From assembly GCF_002633015.1 (NCBI RefSeq), contig NZ_NSIU01000010.1:1-64000 (forward strand): a stretch of DNA of 64,000 nucleotides, given 5' to 3'. The DNA comes from Sulfuricurvum sp. PD_MW2. Its GTDB lineage: Bacteria > Campylobacterota > Campylobacteria > Campylobacterales > Sulfurimonadaceae. Positions 36,237-44,726 of this stretch are shown in pieces. The notes beneath the pieces were generated by a model. The model saw only the letters and a list, made by a program, of their open reading frames with translations. It ran no database searches and was not told the origin of the DNA. The position numbers were made by a program, and so were the translations under genes. Within the stretch, counting starts at the first letter, position 1. Each line of letters begins with the position of its first letter.

Positions 36237-36899
36237 ATGGCACTCTACGATCTAACCCCATTCACTCTCCTTGACTTTCCTGATCTACCGGCAGCCATTT
36301 TTTGGTTTGCCGGTTGCAATCTTCGATGTTTGTATTGCTACAATCCGGACATCGTCCATGGGGACGCACACATCGACGAATCTACCGCACTTGCTTTTTT
36401 GTCCAAACGGCTTGGATTGCTCGAGGGAGTCGTACTCAGCGGAGGAGAAGCAACATTGTATCCTCGGTTAATCGAATTTTGCCGCTCCATCAAAGCTCTC
36501 GGATTCAAAATAAAACTCGATACCAACGCAATGCGTCCCGATGTCATCGAAAAATTGCTACATGAGAATCTTCTCGACTATGTTGCACTTGATTTTAAAG
36601 CGCCCGCCTCGCATATGACGCGCATTTGCGGCGGCGGTAGTGAGCACCGATTTTGGGAGAGCTTTGATCTGTTGCAACACTCGAATATCTCCTTTGAAGT
36701 ACGCACGACATTTCATCCCGATCTTATCGATGAATCTGATCTTATCTCTATGGCAGAAGCATTGAATCAAAATGGTTATTCCTCTCCATTTTATGTTCAA
36801 ATGGTTAAATGTGATATTCCTACTTTGGGAAATATCCACCTCTCAGAACGAACAATAGATACAAAACGGCTAATGAAACATATAACCTTTCGTAATTGA
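36237..36899 (+). CDS. nrdG: Anaerobic RNR activating protein (radical SAM)
   Basis: 220 residues from the ATG at 36237, 4 nt past the nrdD stop. Radical SAM motif CNLRCLYC (C27, C31, C34), LSGGEATLYP, and IKLDTNA. It uses SAM to install the glycyl radical in NrdD. Here its substrate would be the glycine of the separately encoded domain at 37393-37557. Confidence 0.92.
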   Translation: MALYDLTPFTLLDFPDLPAAIFWFAGCNLRCLYCYNPDIVHGDAHIDESTALAFLSKRLGLLEGVVLSGGEATLYPRLIEFCRSIKALGFKIKLDTNAMRPDVIEKLLHENLLDYVALDFKAPASHMTRICGGGSEHRFWESFDLLQHSNISFEVRTTFHPDLIDESDLISMAEALNQNGYSSPFYVQMVKCDIPTLGNIHLSERTIDTKRLMKHITFRN

Positions 36900-36909
36900 T
36901 CTATGTCAA
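36896..36909. promoter_or_regulatory. Crp/Fnr-type palindrome upstream of cytochrome c
   Basis: TTGAT-CTAT-GTCAA, overlapping the nrdG stop codon, centred 62 nt before the cytochrome c start. It is one base from the site at 21718. Confidence 0.72.
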
Positions 36910-36964
36910 AGACTTTGTCCTGAAAACACTTTAAAATGACACTATCTTTTGTAAGGAGTTTTCA

Positions 36965-37261
36965 ATGAAAAAAGTGTTGATCGCACTCTGTGTTATCTTT
37001 GGTCTTTGGAGTACATCTATGGCAGACGAAGGTGGCGACTTATTTAAAAAATGCGCTACCTGTCACGGTGTTCAAGGTGAAAAAGCGGCATTAGGTAAAA
37101 GTAAAATTATCAAAGATATGAGCAGTGCACAAATCATTACCGCTCTCAAAGGCTATAAAGACGGTAGTTACGGCGGAGCCTCAAAGGCGCTCATGAAAGG
37201 GCAAGTTATGACATTGAGTGATGCACAAATCACTGCCTTAGCAGCTCACATCAGCAAATAA
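36965..37261 (+). CDS. Class I cytochrome c (c553-type)
   Basis: 98 residues: a signal peptide ending about SMADE, haem site CATCH (C30, C33, H34), and a distal Met likely M82 in GQVMTLSDAQI. TAAGGAG precedes the ATG. It is a small soluble periplasmic electron carrier, probably for nitrate or nitrite reduction. It has its own Crp/Fnr box and lies between nrdG and the orphan NrdD glycyl domain. Confidence 0.93.
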   Translation: MKKVLIALCVIFGLWSTSMADEGGDLFKKCATCHGVQGEKAALGKSKIIKDMSSAQIITALKGYKDGSYGGASKALMKGQVMTLSDAQITALAAHISK

Positions 37262-37392
37262 TTATTCCCCTTATGGGGAGTTGGCTCGAGCAGTATAGGA
37301 AAAATCCCTCCTTAAGGACCGCAACGTAAGCACTATACTGCTTGAACAAACTCCTCATATGAGTTTAAATTAGTTAATATGAAGGATCTCTT
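37262..37392 (+). ncRNA. Candidate structured RNA leader or small RNA
   Basis: Two nested stems are visible: 37272-37282 with 37349-37359 (11 pairs, one G.U) and 37287-37298 with 37333-37344 (12 pairs, one G.U), closing a 34-nt loop (37299-37332). The loop contains CCTCCTTA (37307-37314), complementary to Shine-Dalgarno sequences. Its TCCTT can pair with the AAGGA at 37382-37386 that serves the NrdD glycyl ORF, and with the cytochrome c site TAAGGAG. It could be a leader that restricts translation of the ORF or a small RNA. No known riboswitch consensus is recognised. Confidence 0.5.
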
Positions 37393-37557
37393 ATGTTAAA
37401 TGAAATGCTCCAAAAAAATGCAATATCTACACGTACACGATGTGTTGTTTATACGAGAGTCATGGGCTATCACCGTCCGGTTGAAAGTTTTAATATCGGT
37501 AAAAAACAAGAGCACAAAGATCGCCTCCATTTTTGTGAGATTCAAAAAAAAATCTAA
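37393..37557 (+). CDS. Stand-alone NrdD glycyl-radical domain (54 residues)
   Basis: A short ORF with strong support: AAGGA 6 nt upstream of the ATG and a stop just before a terminator. Residues 20-37 read YTRVMGYHRPVESFNIGK, then KQEHKDR. This is the C-terminal glycyl-radical motif of class III ribonucleotide reductases (RVxGY, radical on Gly25), exactly the part missing from nrdD at 34130-36232. Known parallel: YfiD, a small glycyl-radical protein that replaces a damaged part of pyruvate formate-lyase. Here it looks like a permanently separate subunit. It may be cofactor-like with NrdD. Alternative: a relic of a second nrdD. Confidence 0.85.
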   Translation: MLNEMLQKNAISTRTRCVVYTRVMGYHRPVESFNIGKKQEHKDRLHFCEIQKKI

Positions 37558-37563
37558 CCCTGC

Positions 37564-37580
37564 CCCCTCTTTTTGAGGGG
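37564..37580 (+). terminator. Terminator after the NrdD glycyl-domain ORF
   Basis: CCCCTC and GAGGGG pair around TTTTT, 7 nt past the stop. The following sequence is only weakly T-rich (ATTCTT), so termination may be partial. Confidence 0.5.
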
Positions 37581-37584
37581 ATTC

Positions 37585-37598
37585 TTGATATATGTCAA
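37585..37598. promoter_or_regulatory. Crp/Fnr-type palindrome upstream of nnrS
   Basis: TTGAT-ATAT-GTCAA, centred 61 nt before nnrS, at the same spacing as the other single-gene sites. Confidence 0.72.
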
Positions 37599-37652
37599 TT
37601 CCTCCCCTGCACTATCTCGATATACTCCCACACATTTTAAAAGGAAATCAGT

Positions 37653-38861
37653 ATGGTTACATTTTCGACTTCGCCTACGGGTCCCAAGCAGAATTATTTT
37701 CTCTCCCAGCCGCATCAGCCGTTTTTTGTATTCGGTCTAATCTGGGCAGTTGTTTCAATGAGCCTCTTTACCCTTTCGCACAAAGGGATCATTGTACTTA
37801 GCATGAATGAAAATGAATTTCATCTTTATTCGCTCGCATTTTTAGTCTTTGCCCAATTTTTTCACGGATTTTTGTTTACTACTTTTCCCCGTTTTTGTAC
37901 CGCAATGACTATTCCAAAGGAAGTTTATATTCGTATCGTGTGGCTCTATCAAATCGGTGCAGTTTTATTTTTTGTGGGGACGTTACTCTCAAAATGGATG
38001 ATATTGATCGCCTTATTTAGTGTACTTTTTGCACATGCCATGGCTATTTTTACCCTCGTATGGATCTATAAAATCGGGCAGTCTTCTCTCAAACAAGACC
38101 CCTATTGGATATTGGTAGCCCACTCTATTACAATCGCAACACATGCTTTGTGGATCATCGCCTATACGATTAGCTTATTTTGGGATTTTCAAAGCTATTT
38201 TCCACTCATAGCACCGATCATTGTCAATTTCTTCTTTGTCTTTTTGACGTTTGCCGTTGCACAGCGGATGATTCCGTTTTTCAGCCATTCACAGGTTTCG
38301 AGATCTCCATTTTTTATTGAAATTGTTTTCGCAGCTTTTATTATAAAAACAATCATGGCTTTATTGGATTGGACACTGGCAGAATCTGTTGTCGGAATCG
38401 CCCTATCGTTCTATTTATTACGTGAGTTTTTACGCTGGAAACTCCACCCGTTTGACTCGCCTGCCATTGTATGGGTCCTTCATCTCGCACTGTTTTGGTT
38501 GCCGCTTGGTTTATTTGTTGGTTCATTGATGGAGATTGCAGAATACGTTTACACGACTAACTTCTTATTTGCCGAAATTCATTTGCTCGTTTTGGGATTT
38601 TTGACCACCGTATTGATCGGATTCGGTACACGTGTCACCTTGGGACACTCAGGTCAAGCTCCGCATGCTGATCGAATAGCAATAGCTCTTTTTTGGTGGA
38701 CTCAGATTATCGTATTCTTGCGTTTAACATTATCGATAGATTCAGGATTGATCGGAGCTCATGAATGGCTTTTTGATGCGGCAGCGTTTGGATGGATCAT
38801 GCTGTTTATCGTATGGGGAGGACGTTACGGAAAAACTCTAATCTACGGAAAGCAACGCTGA
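37653..38861 (+). CDS. nnrS: NnrS, haem-copper membrane protein for nitric oxide stress
   Basis: 402 residues with about 12 membrane segments and conserved His in the helices, including LSHKGI, AQFFHGFLFTTFPRF, FFSHSQVSRSP and the HLLVLGFLTTVLIGFGTRVTLGHSG block typical of NnrS. NnrS binds haem and copper and protects from NO formed during nitrate reduction. AAGGA lies upstream; a Crp/Fnr box is centred 61 nt before the start. The stop lies within the terminator hairpin at 38856-38876. Confidence 0.93.
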   Translation: MVTFSTSPTGPKQNYFLSQPHQPFFVFGLIWAVVSMSLFTLSHKGIIVLSMNENEFHLYSLAFLVFAQFFHGFLFTTFPRFCTAMTIPKEVYIRIVWLYQIGAVLFFVGTLLSKWMILIALFSVLFAHAMAIFTLVWIYKIGQSSLKQDPYWILVAHSITIATHALWIIAYTISLFWDFQSYFPLIAPIIVNFFFVFLTFAVAQRMIPFFSHSQVSRSPFFIEIVFAAFIIKTIMALLDWTLAESVVGIALSFYLLREFLRWKLHPFDSPAIVWVLHLALFWLPLGLFVGSLMEIAEYVYTTNFLFAEIHLLVLGFLTTVLIGFGTRVTLGHSGQAPHADRIAIALFWWTQIIVFLRLTLSIDSGLIGAHEWLFDAAAFGWIMLFIVWGGRYGKTLIYGKQR

Positions 38862-38886
38862 CATATTACGTCAGCGATATTTTTTT
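38856..38886 (+). terminator. Terminator after nnrS
   Basis: CGCTGAC and GTCAGCG (38856-38876) pair around ATATTAC and are followed by a run of seven T (38880-38886). It overlaps the nnrS stop codon and lies at the convergent end of the HPP gene. Confidence 0.75.
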
Positions 38887-39336
38887 CCGTAATTTATGTA
38901 ACCCCATTCCGATAATGATAAGAGTGATTAAACCTGCAAAGAGCGGCCACAACAATAAAAGGGTCAAATGCCCTTGGGTAACAATCAAAAAGTTGGCTCC
39001 CGCAGGAGGATGAATCGCTTTAAAAGTGTGCATCAACATTATCACTATCCCAAATCCTATTCCGATTGAGAGCCAATCTCCGCTGCTAAAATGTAAAATC
39101 AAAAAACCGATCAACGTAGATATCACATAACTGACCAAAACATTCCACGGTTTTGAAAATTGGCTTTCAGGAGCACTAAATAAAAGCACTGCCGTTGCTC
39201 CGAACGGTGCGATCAGAAGCATTTGATGTACTGATTGAGCTATAAGTCCAATCAGTGACAATCCAACAAACGCTCCCACACCAGTATATAGTCCATCATA
39301 CAATGAATCAAAGCGAATCGTTTTTATTTTATGCAT
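38866..39336 (-). CDS. HPP family membrane protein
   Basis: 156 residues from the ATG at 39336; the frame is open further but would overlap the divergent gene. Four membrane segments and the signature AIHPPAGAN plus LIAPFGATAVLLF are typical of the HPP family. Some HPP proteins in cyanobacteria and chloroplasts transport nitrite, which would fit its position beside nnrS and nap. The function here is inferred. Confidence 0.82.
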   Translation of the reverse strand: MHKIKTIRFDSLYDGLYTGVGAFVGLSLIGLIAQSVHQMLLIAPFGATAVLLFSAPESQFSKPWNVLVSYVISTLIGFLILHFSSGDWLSIGIGFGIVIMLMHTFKAIHPPAGANFLIVTQGHLTLLLLWPLFAGLITLIIIGMGLHKLRKKISLT

Positions 39337-39499
39337 TTGAGGCTCTATTCTTAATTTTAATAATACTAGCAAAACTATACTAATGAAATGTATCACTAAA
39401 GCAAATAAAACAAAGTTTTTATTTCTAATTTTGCAAAACGCTATCTGATACAAAATAAAGTAACAATGGAGTACAATTCCAGAAAAAAAGAGGTACATA

Positions 39500-39877
39500 A
39501 TGAATTCAGAAAAAGTAATTTCCGGATTTTTTATCATCCTGGCACTAACGCTCAACTTCGGATTTGTTTACGGGGATTTCGATGTCATAGCCTATCATAG
39601 TGTCTATGAACTCGTTGCTGCTATAACGGTCAATATTATTGCGACTATCATGAAGCTCGGGGACAAAACACAAACCGGATCGGTGCTTCTTGCTACGAGT
39701 TTTGTTGCCGATTTACAACTGATTGCGGCAGCATCATTTTGGGGAATCGTCAACATGACGAGCGTTATGACCACCGAGCTTTTTACAATTATCGTCTCAT
39801 TGGCAGCAGGTGCACTGGTTGCAAATATCATTTCCGTCACCTTATTTGTCGGTGAAACATTGCTTCTTAAACGTTAA
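39500..39877 (+). CDS. DUF6394-like small membrane protein
   Basis: 125 residues with four membrane segments (SGFFIILALTLNFGF, ELVAAITVNIIATIM, LQLIAAASFWGIVN, LFTIIVSLAAGALVANIISVTLFV). AGAGGT precedes the ATG. It is 11 nt ahead of the K+ channel gene, suggesting an operon and perhaps an accessory role. Family name is from memory and not certain. Confidence 0.65.
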   Translation: MNSEKVISGFFIILALTLNFGFVYGDFDVIAYHSVYELVAAITVNIIATIMKLGDKTQTGSVLLATSFVADLQLIAAASFWGIVNMTSVMTTELFTIIVSLAAGALVANIISVTLFVGETLLLKR

Positions 39878-39888
39878 TCGCCTATCTT

Positions 39889-41550
39889 ATGAAAAACGAA
39901 TCGTCTATTTGGCTTTTTTTGAGGAAAATGAGGACGCCGTTAATCGTCCTCAACATTGCGCATGCCTTACCTGTAATACTCCTCACCCTTGTTCCTGGAA
40001 CAGGAATAAACGGGCAACCTCTCTATCTGAGTTTTTTCGACGCGATGTACATTGTCGGATATACCGCTACGACTATCGGTTTTGGTGAGATTCCCTACAC
40101 GTTCAGCTATCCACAGCGTATCGTCGTTTTGATGACGATCTACGCAACAGTTCCCGCTTGGCTTTATGCTCTGGGATCGATTATCGCACTGGTACAGGAA
40201 AAAACATTCATCTATGCTCTCAAAATGAACGCCTTTCGCCGTAAAGTACACCATTTGGGACAAGATTTTATTATTGTCTGCGGATATACTGATGCAGGAA
40301 AGCTTTTGATCGACAGACTGAACAAAGACAACCTCTATCGTATTATCGTTATTGATAAAAGCATTGAAAAAATCGAAGCACTTCAAAGCGAACTCTATCT
40401 CCCCTCCATTCCTGCATTGGTCGCCGATGCTTCGATGACGGAGGTTCTAAAATCTTCAGGAATAGAGTCACCGCATTGTAAATATCTCGTTACCCTTTTT
40501 GATGACGATCAGCTCAATCTGAAAATCTCTGTACGTGCACGTATTCTCAACCAAAAACTTCGTATCATTGCGCGTTCGGGAATCAAACAAGGTGGAGAGA
40601 ATCTCACAAACATTGGTGTTGACCATGTCATCGATGCGTTTTCGATTATCGCCAAACGGATCGATTTCGCTCTCCGGTCTCCCTATCTGTTCAATCTCCT
40701 TAGTTGGGTACAAGGTGGAAATCTGCACGTCAGTAAAAGCGATATTCTCCCAATGGGAAAATACATCGTTTGCAGTAAAGGACGCTTTGGTAAAACGCTG
40801 CAAAACACCCTCGATAACAATAAAATCGAATATACCTATCTCGATATCAACAAAGATACCCATGAAAAAGTCTCTTCAGATCAAGAGTTCTTTATCCAAG
40901 CAGGGATCATGGACGCGGCGTGTATCATTGCCGGTACAAATGACGATGCGATCAACCTTTCGATTGTCGCGACGGCACGCAGTCTCAATCCCAATATTTT
41001 TGTCATTGTTCGTGAAAATGAACTCGAAGAGCGAAGTTTATTCAGCCACTTGCGGGTTGATAAAATCTTTATTCTTGATCAGATTGCTGCATTAGACGGA
41101 TACAACTATATCGATCGGCCGATGACCTTTAAATTCATCGATGAGATTTCCAAGTTCAACAAAGAGATGTACATCGATACCTTGTTAATGATCACTAAAA
41201 AAGTGAACAAGCGCCCTGCTCTCATTCAAATGACGATCGACGAACATCATATGTATGCCCTCAGCCGATATTTGAGTGAAGATTCCGTAACGCTTGGTCA
41301 GATTTTGAACAATCCGTATCGTGATGGAATCGATTTGGAGATCTTTGTCCTTGGGCTAGAGAGAGAAAACGGAGAATTTATATTGCTTCCGGATGAGACA
41401 ACATTGCTTTCTCCGAACGATCATATCTTGTTTGCATCCACACGCCCGAGTCTCCATCGCTTCGAGACGATCGTCAACCATTACTATGAACTCTACTATG
41501 TCATACACGGGGTAGAAGCGCGAAGAGTCAAACTCCCTTTTCTTAGCTAA
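39889..41550 (+). CDS. Potassium channel with two RCK/TrkA-N domains
   Basis: 553 residues: two membrane segments around a pore loop with filter TTIGFGE, then two TrkA-N domains (DFIIVCGYTDAGKLLIDRL near 120 and GKYIVCSKGRFGKTLQNTL near 285), each followed by TrkA-C-like parts. This is a ligand-gated K+ channel of the Kch/MthK type with nucleotide-binding RCKs. The filter GFG rather than GYG is an unusual but known variant. Its stop overlaps the end of recR by 4 nt on the opposite strand. Confidence 0.87.
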   Translation: MKNESSIWLFLRKMRTPLIVLNIAHALPVILLTLVPGTGINGQPLYLSFFDAMYIVGYTATTIGFGEIPYTFSYPQRIVVLMTIYATVPAWLYALGSIIALVQEKTFIYALKMNAFRRKVHHLGQDFIIVCGYTDAGKLLIDRLNKDNLYRIIVIDKSIEKIEALQSELYLPSIPALVADASMTEVLKSSGIESPHCKYLVTLFDDDQLNLKISVRARILNQKLRIIARSGIKQGGENLTNIGVDHVIDAFSIIAKRIDFALRSPYLFNLLSWVQGGNLHVSKSDILPMGKYIVCSKGRFGKTLQNTLDNNKIEYTYLDINKDTHEKVSSDQEFFIQAGIMDAACIIAGTNDDAINLSIVATARSLNPNIFVIVRENELEERSLFSHLRVDKIFILDQIAALDGYNYIDRPMTFKFIDEISKFNKEMYIDTLLMITKKVNKRPALIQMTIDEHHMYALSRYLSEDSVTLGQILNNPYRDGIDLEIFVLGLERENGEFILLPDETTLLSPNDHILFASTRPSLHRFETIVNHYYELYYVIHGVEARRVKLPFLS

Positions 41551-42116
41551 ATACTGACACGATCTTCAAGCGCTTTGGTGAGTGAGAGTATATCGACGTT
41601 CTCGAGACTCACCCCGGTCGGAACCCCCTGGGCAATACGGCTAAAACGGACATCGCAATCGATCAATTTATCCTCAATATAGAGCATTACCCCTTGATTG
41701 GCTATCGAGGGTGTCAATGCAAAAATCACTTCTTTGATACCGCTTTGTATGATTCCTCGCAGATGTGTGATATCCAGTTCCTCGATCGAATCGAGGACAA
41801 AATAGCGTCCGTCAAAAAGAGCATTCTCTTCAAATGTGAGAATATCTTTGGCATTTTCTACAATACACAAAATTTGGTGATTGCGATGTTCATCGCTGCA
41901 TATCGAGCAAAGTTCATCTTCGCTCAATCCTCCGCACGAGCGGCATTTTTTGAGACTGGTGATCGCACTTTCTATCGCATGAGCAAGCTTTAGTGCACCG
42001 AAACTGTCATGCATCACCATGTGATATGCCAAACGAGTGGCAGATTTTTGTCCTATTGCAGGGAGCTGTTGAAGAGCATCAACAAGGCGATTAAATTTTT
42101 CTAGGGATCGTTTCAT
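41547..42116 (-). CDS. recR: Recombination mediator RecR
   Basis: 189 residues: helix-hairpin-helix (LVDALQQLPAIGQKSATRLAYHMV), zinc finger CRSCGGLSEDELCSIC, and a Toprim domain (ILCIVENAKDILTFEE). RecR with RecO loads RecA in gap repair. Length is near the usual 198. Confidence 0.95.
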   Translation of the reverse strand: MKRSLEKFNRLVDALQQLPAIGQKSATRLAYHMVMHDSFGALKLAHAIESAITSLKKCRSCGGLSEDELCSICSDEHRNHQILCIVENAKDILTFEENALFDGRYFVLDSIEELDITHLRGIIQSGIKEVIFALTPSIANQGVMLYIEDKLIDCDVRFSRIAQGVPTGVSLENVDILSLTKALEDRVSI

Positions 42117-42196
42117 AACCGATATTGTAGCAAAGGTCGTACCATAAATACTTTAGTCTTAACGGCTCAATTAAGCTAACACTCTTTTTCACATGG

Positions 42197-42202
42197 TATA
42201 AT
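42197..42202 (+). promoter_or_regulatory. -10 element of the dnaJ promoter
   Basis: TATAAT 32 nt before the dnaJ start, preceded by a T-rich -35 area typical of Campylobacterota sigma70 promoters. No CIRCE or HrcA-type repeat is visible. Confidence 0.5.
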
Positions 42203-42233
42203 GGCAAAAAAATTATGTTTTTGGAGTTAAGAC

Positions 42234-43349
42234 GTGGAAGAATTGAGCTATTATGAGATTTTAGAGGTAACCAAAACCGCCAACGGTGACGAAATTAAAA
42301 AAGCGTACCGAAAAATGGCAAAACTCTATCATCCTGATCGCAATCCTGACGATCCGAGCGCAGAACATAAATTCAAACTCTGCAATGAAGCGTACCAAGT
42401 TCTCAGCGATGATCAACAACGTGCTATCTATGATCGTTACGGAAAAGAAGGCCTCCAAGGCGGCGGTGGACGTCGCTCAAGCGGGGGGTTTGATGATCTT
42501 GGAAGTATTTTTGAAGAGATGTTTAGCGGTTTTGCAGGCGGAGGACGAAGACAATCACGTGGACAAAGCGATAAATTCCCTCTTGATATGAGTGTGGAGA
42601 TGCGTATCAGCTTCAAAGAAGCGGTATTCGGATGCGAAAAAGAGGTCACCTTTTCCACAAAAAATTCATGTAAAACATGTAAAGGTACGGGCGCAAAAGA
42701 CGGAAAAGTTACCACCTGTAGCCAATGTGGCGGAAAAGGACAAGTTTATGTTCGTCAAGGATTTATGACGTTTTCCCAAACCTGTCCGGCATGTCACGGT
42801 GAGGGGACGATGGCAAGTGATAAATGTTCTGATTGTAAAGGCAAAAGCTATACAGAGAGCAAAGAGAGTGTCACCATCAAAGTTCCAGCCGGAATCGACA
42901 CCGGAAACAGACTACGCGTATCCGGACGAGGAAATACGGGAAAAAGCGGTGTTCGAGGAGATATGTACGTCACATTTGAGGTAGAAGAAGATAGCCATTT
43001 TATCCGAAACGGCAATGATATTTATCTCGAAGTGCCGGTGTTTTTTACCCAAGCGGTATTAGGTGAAAATATCACAATCCCCTCTTTGAACGGAGAATTG
43101 ACTTTGGAACTCGAAACAGGAACCAAAGATACGCAGCAATACCGTTTTAGAGGCGAAGGTATTGCCGATGTTCACGGACGCGGCAAAGGTGATTTGGTTG
43201 CTCAAATTCGTCTTACCTACCCAAATCGTCTCAACTCAGAACAAGAAGAGCTATTGCAAAAACTCCAAGAGAGTTTCGGTATTGAATCAAAACCTCACGA
43301 AAGTTTGTTCGAATCGGCATTCGAACGTGTTAAGGGATGGTTTAAATAA
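42234..43349 (+). CDS. dnaJ: Chaperone DnaJ
   Basis: 371 residues: J-domain with HPD (33-35), Gly-rich segment ([13 protein letters not shown]), four zinc repeats [24 protein letters not shown] and CSDCKGKS, and the C-terminal substrate domain. It stimulates DnaK ATP hydrolysis. dnaK and grpE are not adjacent. The frame starts with GTG (MEEL). Confidence 0.96.
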   Translation: MEELSYYEILEVTKTANGDEIKKAYRKMAKLYHPDRNPDDPSAEHKFKLCNEAYQVLSDDQQRAIYDRYGKEGLQGGGGRRSSGGFDDLGSIFEEMFSGFAGGGRRQSRGQSDKFPLDMSVEMRISFKEAVFGCEKEVTFSTKNSCKTCKGTGAKDGKVTTCSQCGGKGQVYVRQGFMTFSQTCPACHGEGTMASDKCSDCKGKSYTESKESVTIKVPAGIDTGNRLRVSGRGNTGKSGVRGDMYVTFEVEEDSHFIRNGNDIYLEVPVFFTQAVLGENITIPSLNGELTLELETGTKDTQQYRFRGEGIADVHGRGKGDLVAQIRLTYPNRLNSEQEELLQKLQESFGIESKPHESLFESAFERVKGWFK

Positions 43350-43377
43350 CCACTCCCTTTAACATTAAATTCTACCC

Positions 43378-44673
43378 CTATTTTCTTTCGCCCCCGTGTG
43401 CCTCATGTCCTCCGATCTCTATCGTATAGTTTACTATCACTTCGTGAAGTGTTTTTTGATTGTTTGCAATATATTTTGAATGATCTTGATTGTATTGCAA
43501 TCGGAATCGAGAAGATTCAAATGGTTTGTATTCCAGTTTCGCACTTGTGCGGTTCAAATGTTCTATAGAGGTCAATGGATCGGTTGTCTCATTTTTATAT
43601 ATCTCATCGTATCGGACTCCCATTGCCCAGTGATCGTTAAACTGATAGAGTAGCTCACTGTAGTATCCAGCTTGTTTTTCGACTCCTGCGGCGGTATCCT
43701 TGTTACGCTGTATCCACTCGTTCTGCCATGTCAATGCACCGTATCCATCTAAAGGATACTCAAATGTCACATCGGCACCATAGAGACGTGTTTGCCCATA
43801 ATCACTAAAACTATCAGGGATCAGATTGCCAGAGCCGTCTATGTTTTGAATTTCTGATTTGCCTTGCGCGTAACTAATCCCTGACGAGAGTTTCCCCTCT
43901 CCTATTTCACTACCGATTTTGAGATAGCCGACTGCGGTTGATGCAGATTCTTTGGCGCTAAATCCTTGATTTGGATTGCCGTTGAAGAGTTCAATACCGC
44001 TCATCAGATAAAACGGTGTCGGCGCCGTCCACTGTAGTTGTGCCCCCTCGCCTCCTAAGCCGTCAATCCCAAACAAAGCGAAGTTTATGAGTTCTTTATC
44101 CTCAAAATTCCATGTGTGATGGTGCTGTTCATTGGATTTTCCAAAGGCGCTTTTCAATTTCCCGGCTTTAAACCCAAAGCCATGTTCAAGTGCTCTTGTG
44201 ATTATGTAGGCCTCTTCAATTTCCAATGTACCATCCCCGTGAATATGGAAAATAGCGCTTGCTTCCAATGCAGGATCAATATCTGCACTCAGACCAACAT
44301 CGGCATAGTTAAAATTAAAGCCGTTTTTTGCGTTAAAAGGAATCTCCATGTTTCCCGCATCTATGAAGCCGGGAATAGATCCGTTTGAATAGTTGTAATT
44401 ACTGATATTTCGTGAGGTATACCCACCATTTAAAACTAATTCGATTTCAGGGACATGAGTTAATGAACTCTCAGCTGATGTAACAGGTTGAGCCGATTCA
44501 ACTTTACTCGCTTCTTCTTTGAAGCTTTGTTTTTCCAGCACTTTAATCTGCTGCTGCATTTCGTATAACTGCTGCTGCAATTGTGCCATTTGCTTTTTTA
44601 GCTGTTCAACCTCGTACTCACTTGAGAATAATGCAGTGGTACATACGAGGGAGAGTACGGTTTTTTTTACCAT
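43378..44673 (-). CDS. Outer membrane porin-like protein with N-terminal coiled coil
   Basis: 431 residues: a signal peptide (KKTVLSLVCTTALFSS), a coiled coil of about 40 residues (YEVEQLKKQMAQLQQQLYEMQQQ), then a beta-barrel with repeated aromatic strands. It ends in His/Gly-rich GGHEAHGGERK. It resembles the zinc-regulated or phosphate-selective porin family found in Campylobacterota. The His-rich end and neighbouring His-rich periplasmic protein suggest metal binding. Substrate not determinable. Confidence 0.65.
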   Translation of the reverse strand: MVKKTVLSLVCTTALFSSEYEVEQLKKQMAQLQQQLYEMQQQIKVLEKQSFKEEASKVESAQPVTSAESSLTHVPEIELVLNGGYTSRNISNYNYSNGSIPGFIDAGNMEIPFNAKNGFNFNYADVGLSADIDPALEASAIFHIHGDGTLEIEEAYIITRALEHGFGFKAGKLKSAFGKSNEQHHHTWNFEDKELINFALFGIDGLGGEGAQLQWTAPTPFYLMSGIELFNGNPNQGFSAKESASTAVGYLKIGSEIGEGKLSSGISYAQGKSEIQNIDGSGNLIPDSFSDYGQTRLYGADVTFEYPLDGYGALTWQNEWIQRNKDTAAGVEKQAGYYSELLYQFNDHWAMGVRYDEIYKNETTDPLTSIEHLNRTSAKLEYKPFESSRFRLQYNQDHSKYIANNQKTLHEVIVNYTIEIGGHEAHGGERK

Positions 44674-44726
44674 AATATCTCCAATAGAAATTTAAAATTG
44701 ATAAGAAGTAATAGATAGAAAAGCGA

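Noticed and set aside
37272-37359. The long hairpin considered as an integron attC site or tRNA-like element
   Set aside because: No RYYYAAC/GTTRRRY core pair, no integrase or cassette array, and no T-loop.
37262-37392. Adenosylcobalamin riboswitch before the nrd peptide
   Set aside because: No Cbl box (GCCACTG-like) or other recognisable riboswitch consensus.
39889-41550. GFG selectivity filter considered a non-functional channel
   Set aside because: GFG is a known functional variant of the GYG filter and the rest of the pore is intact.
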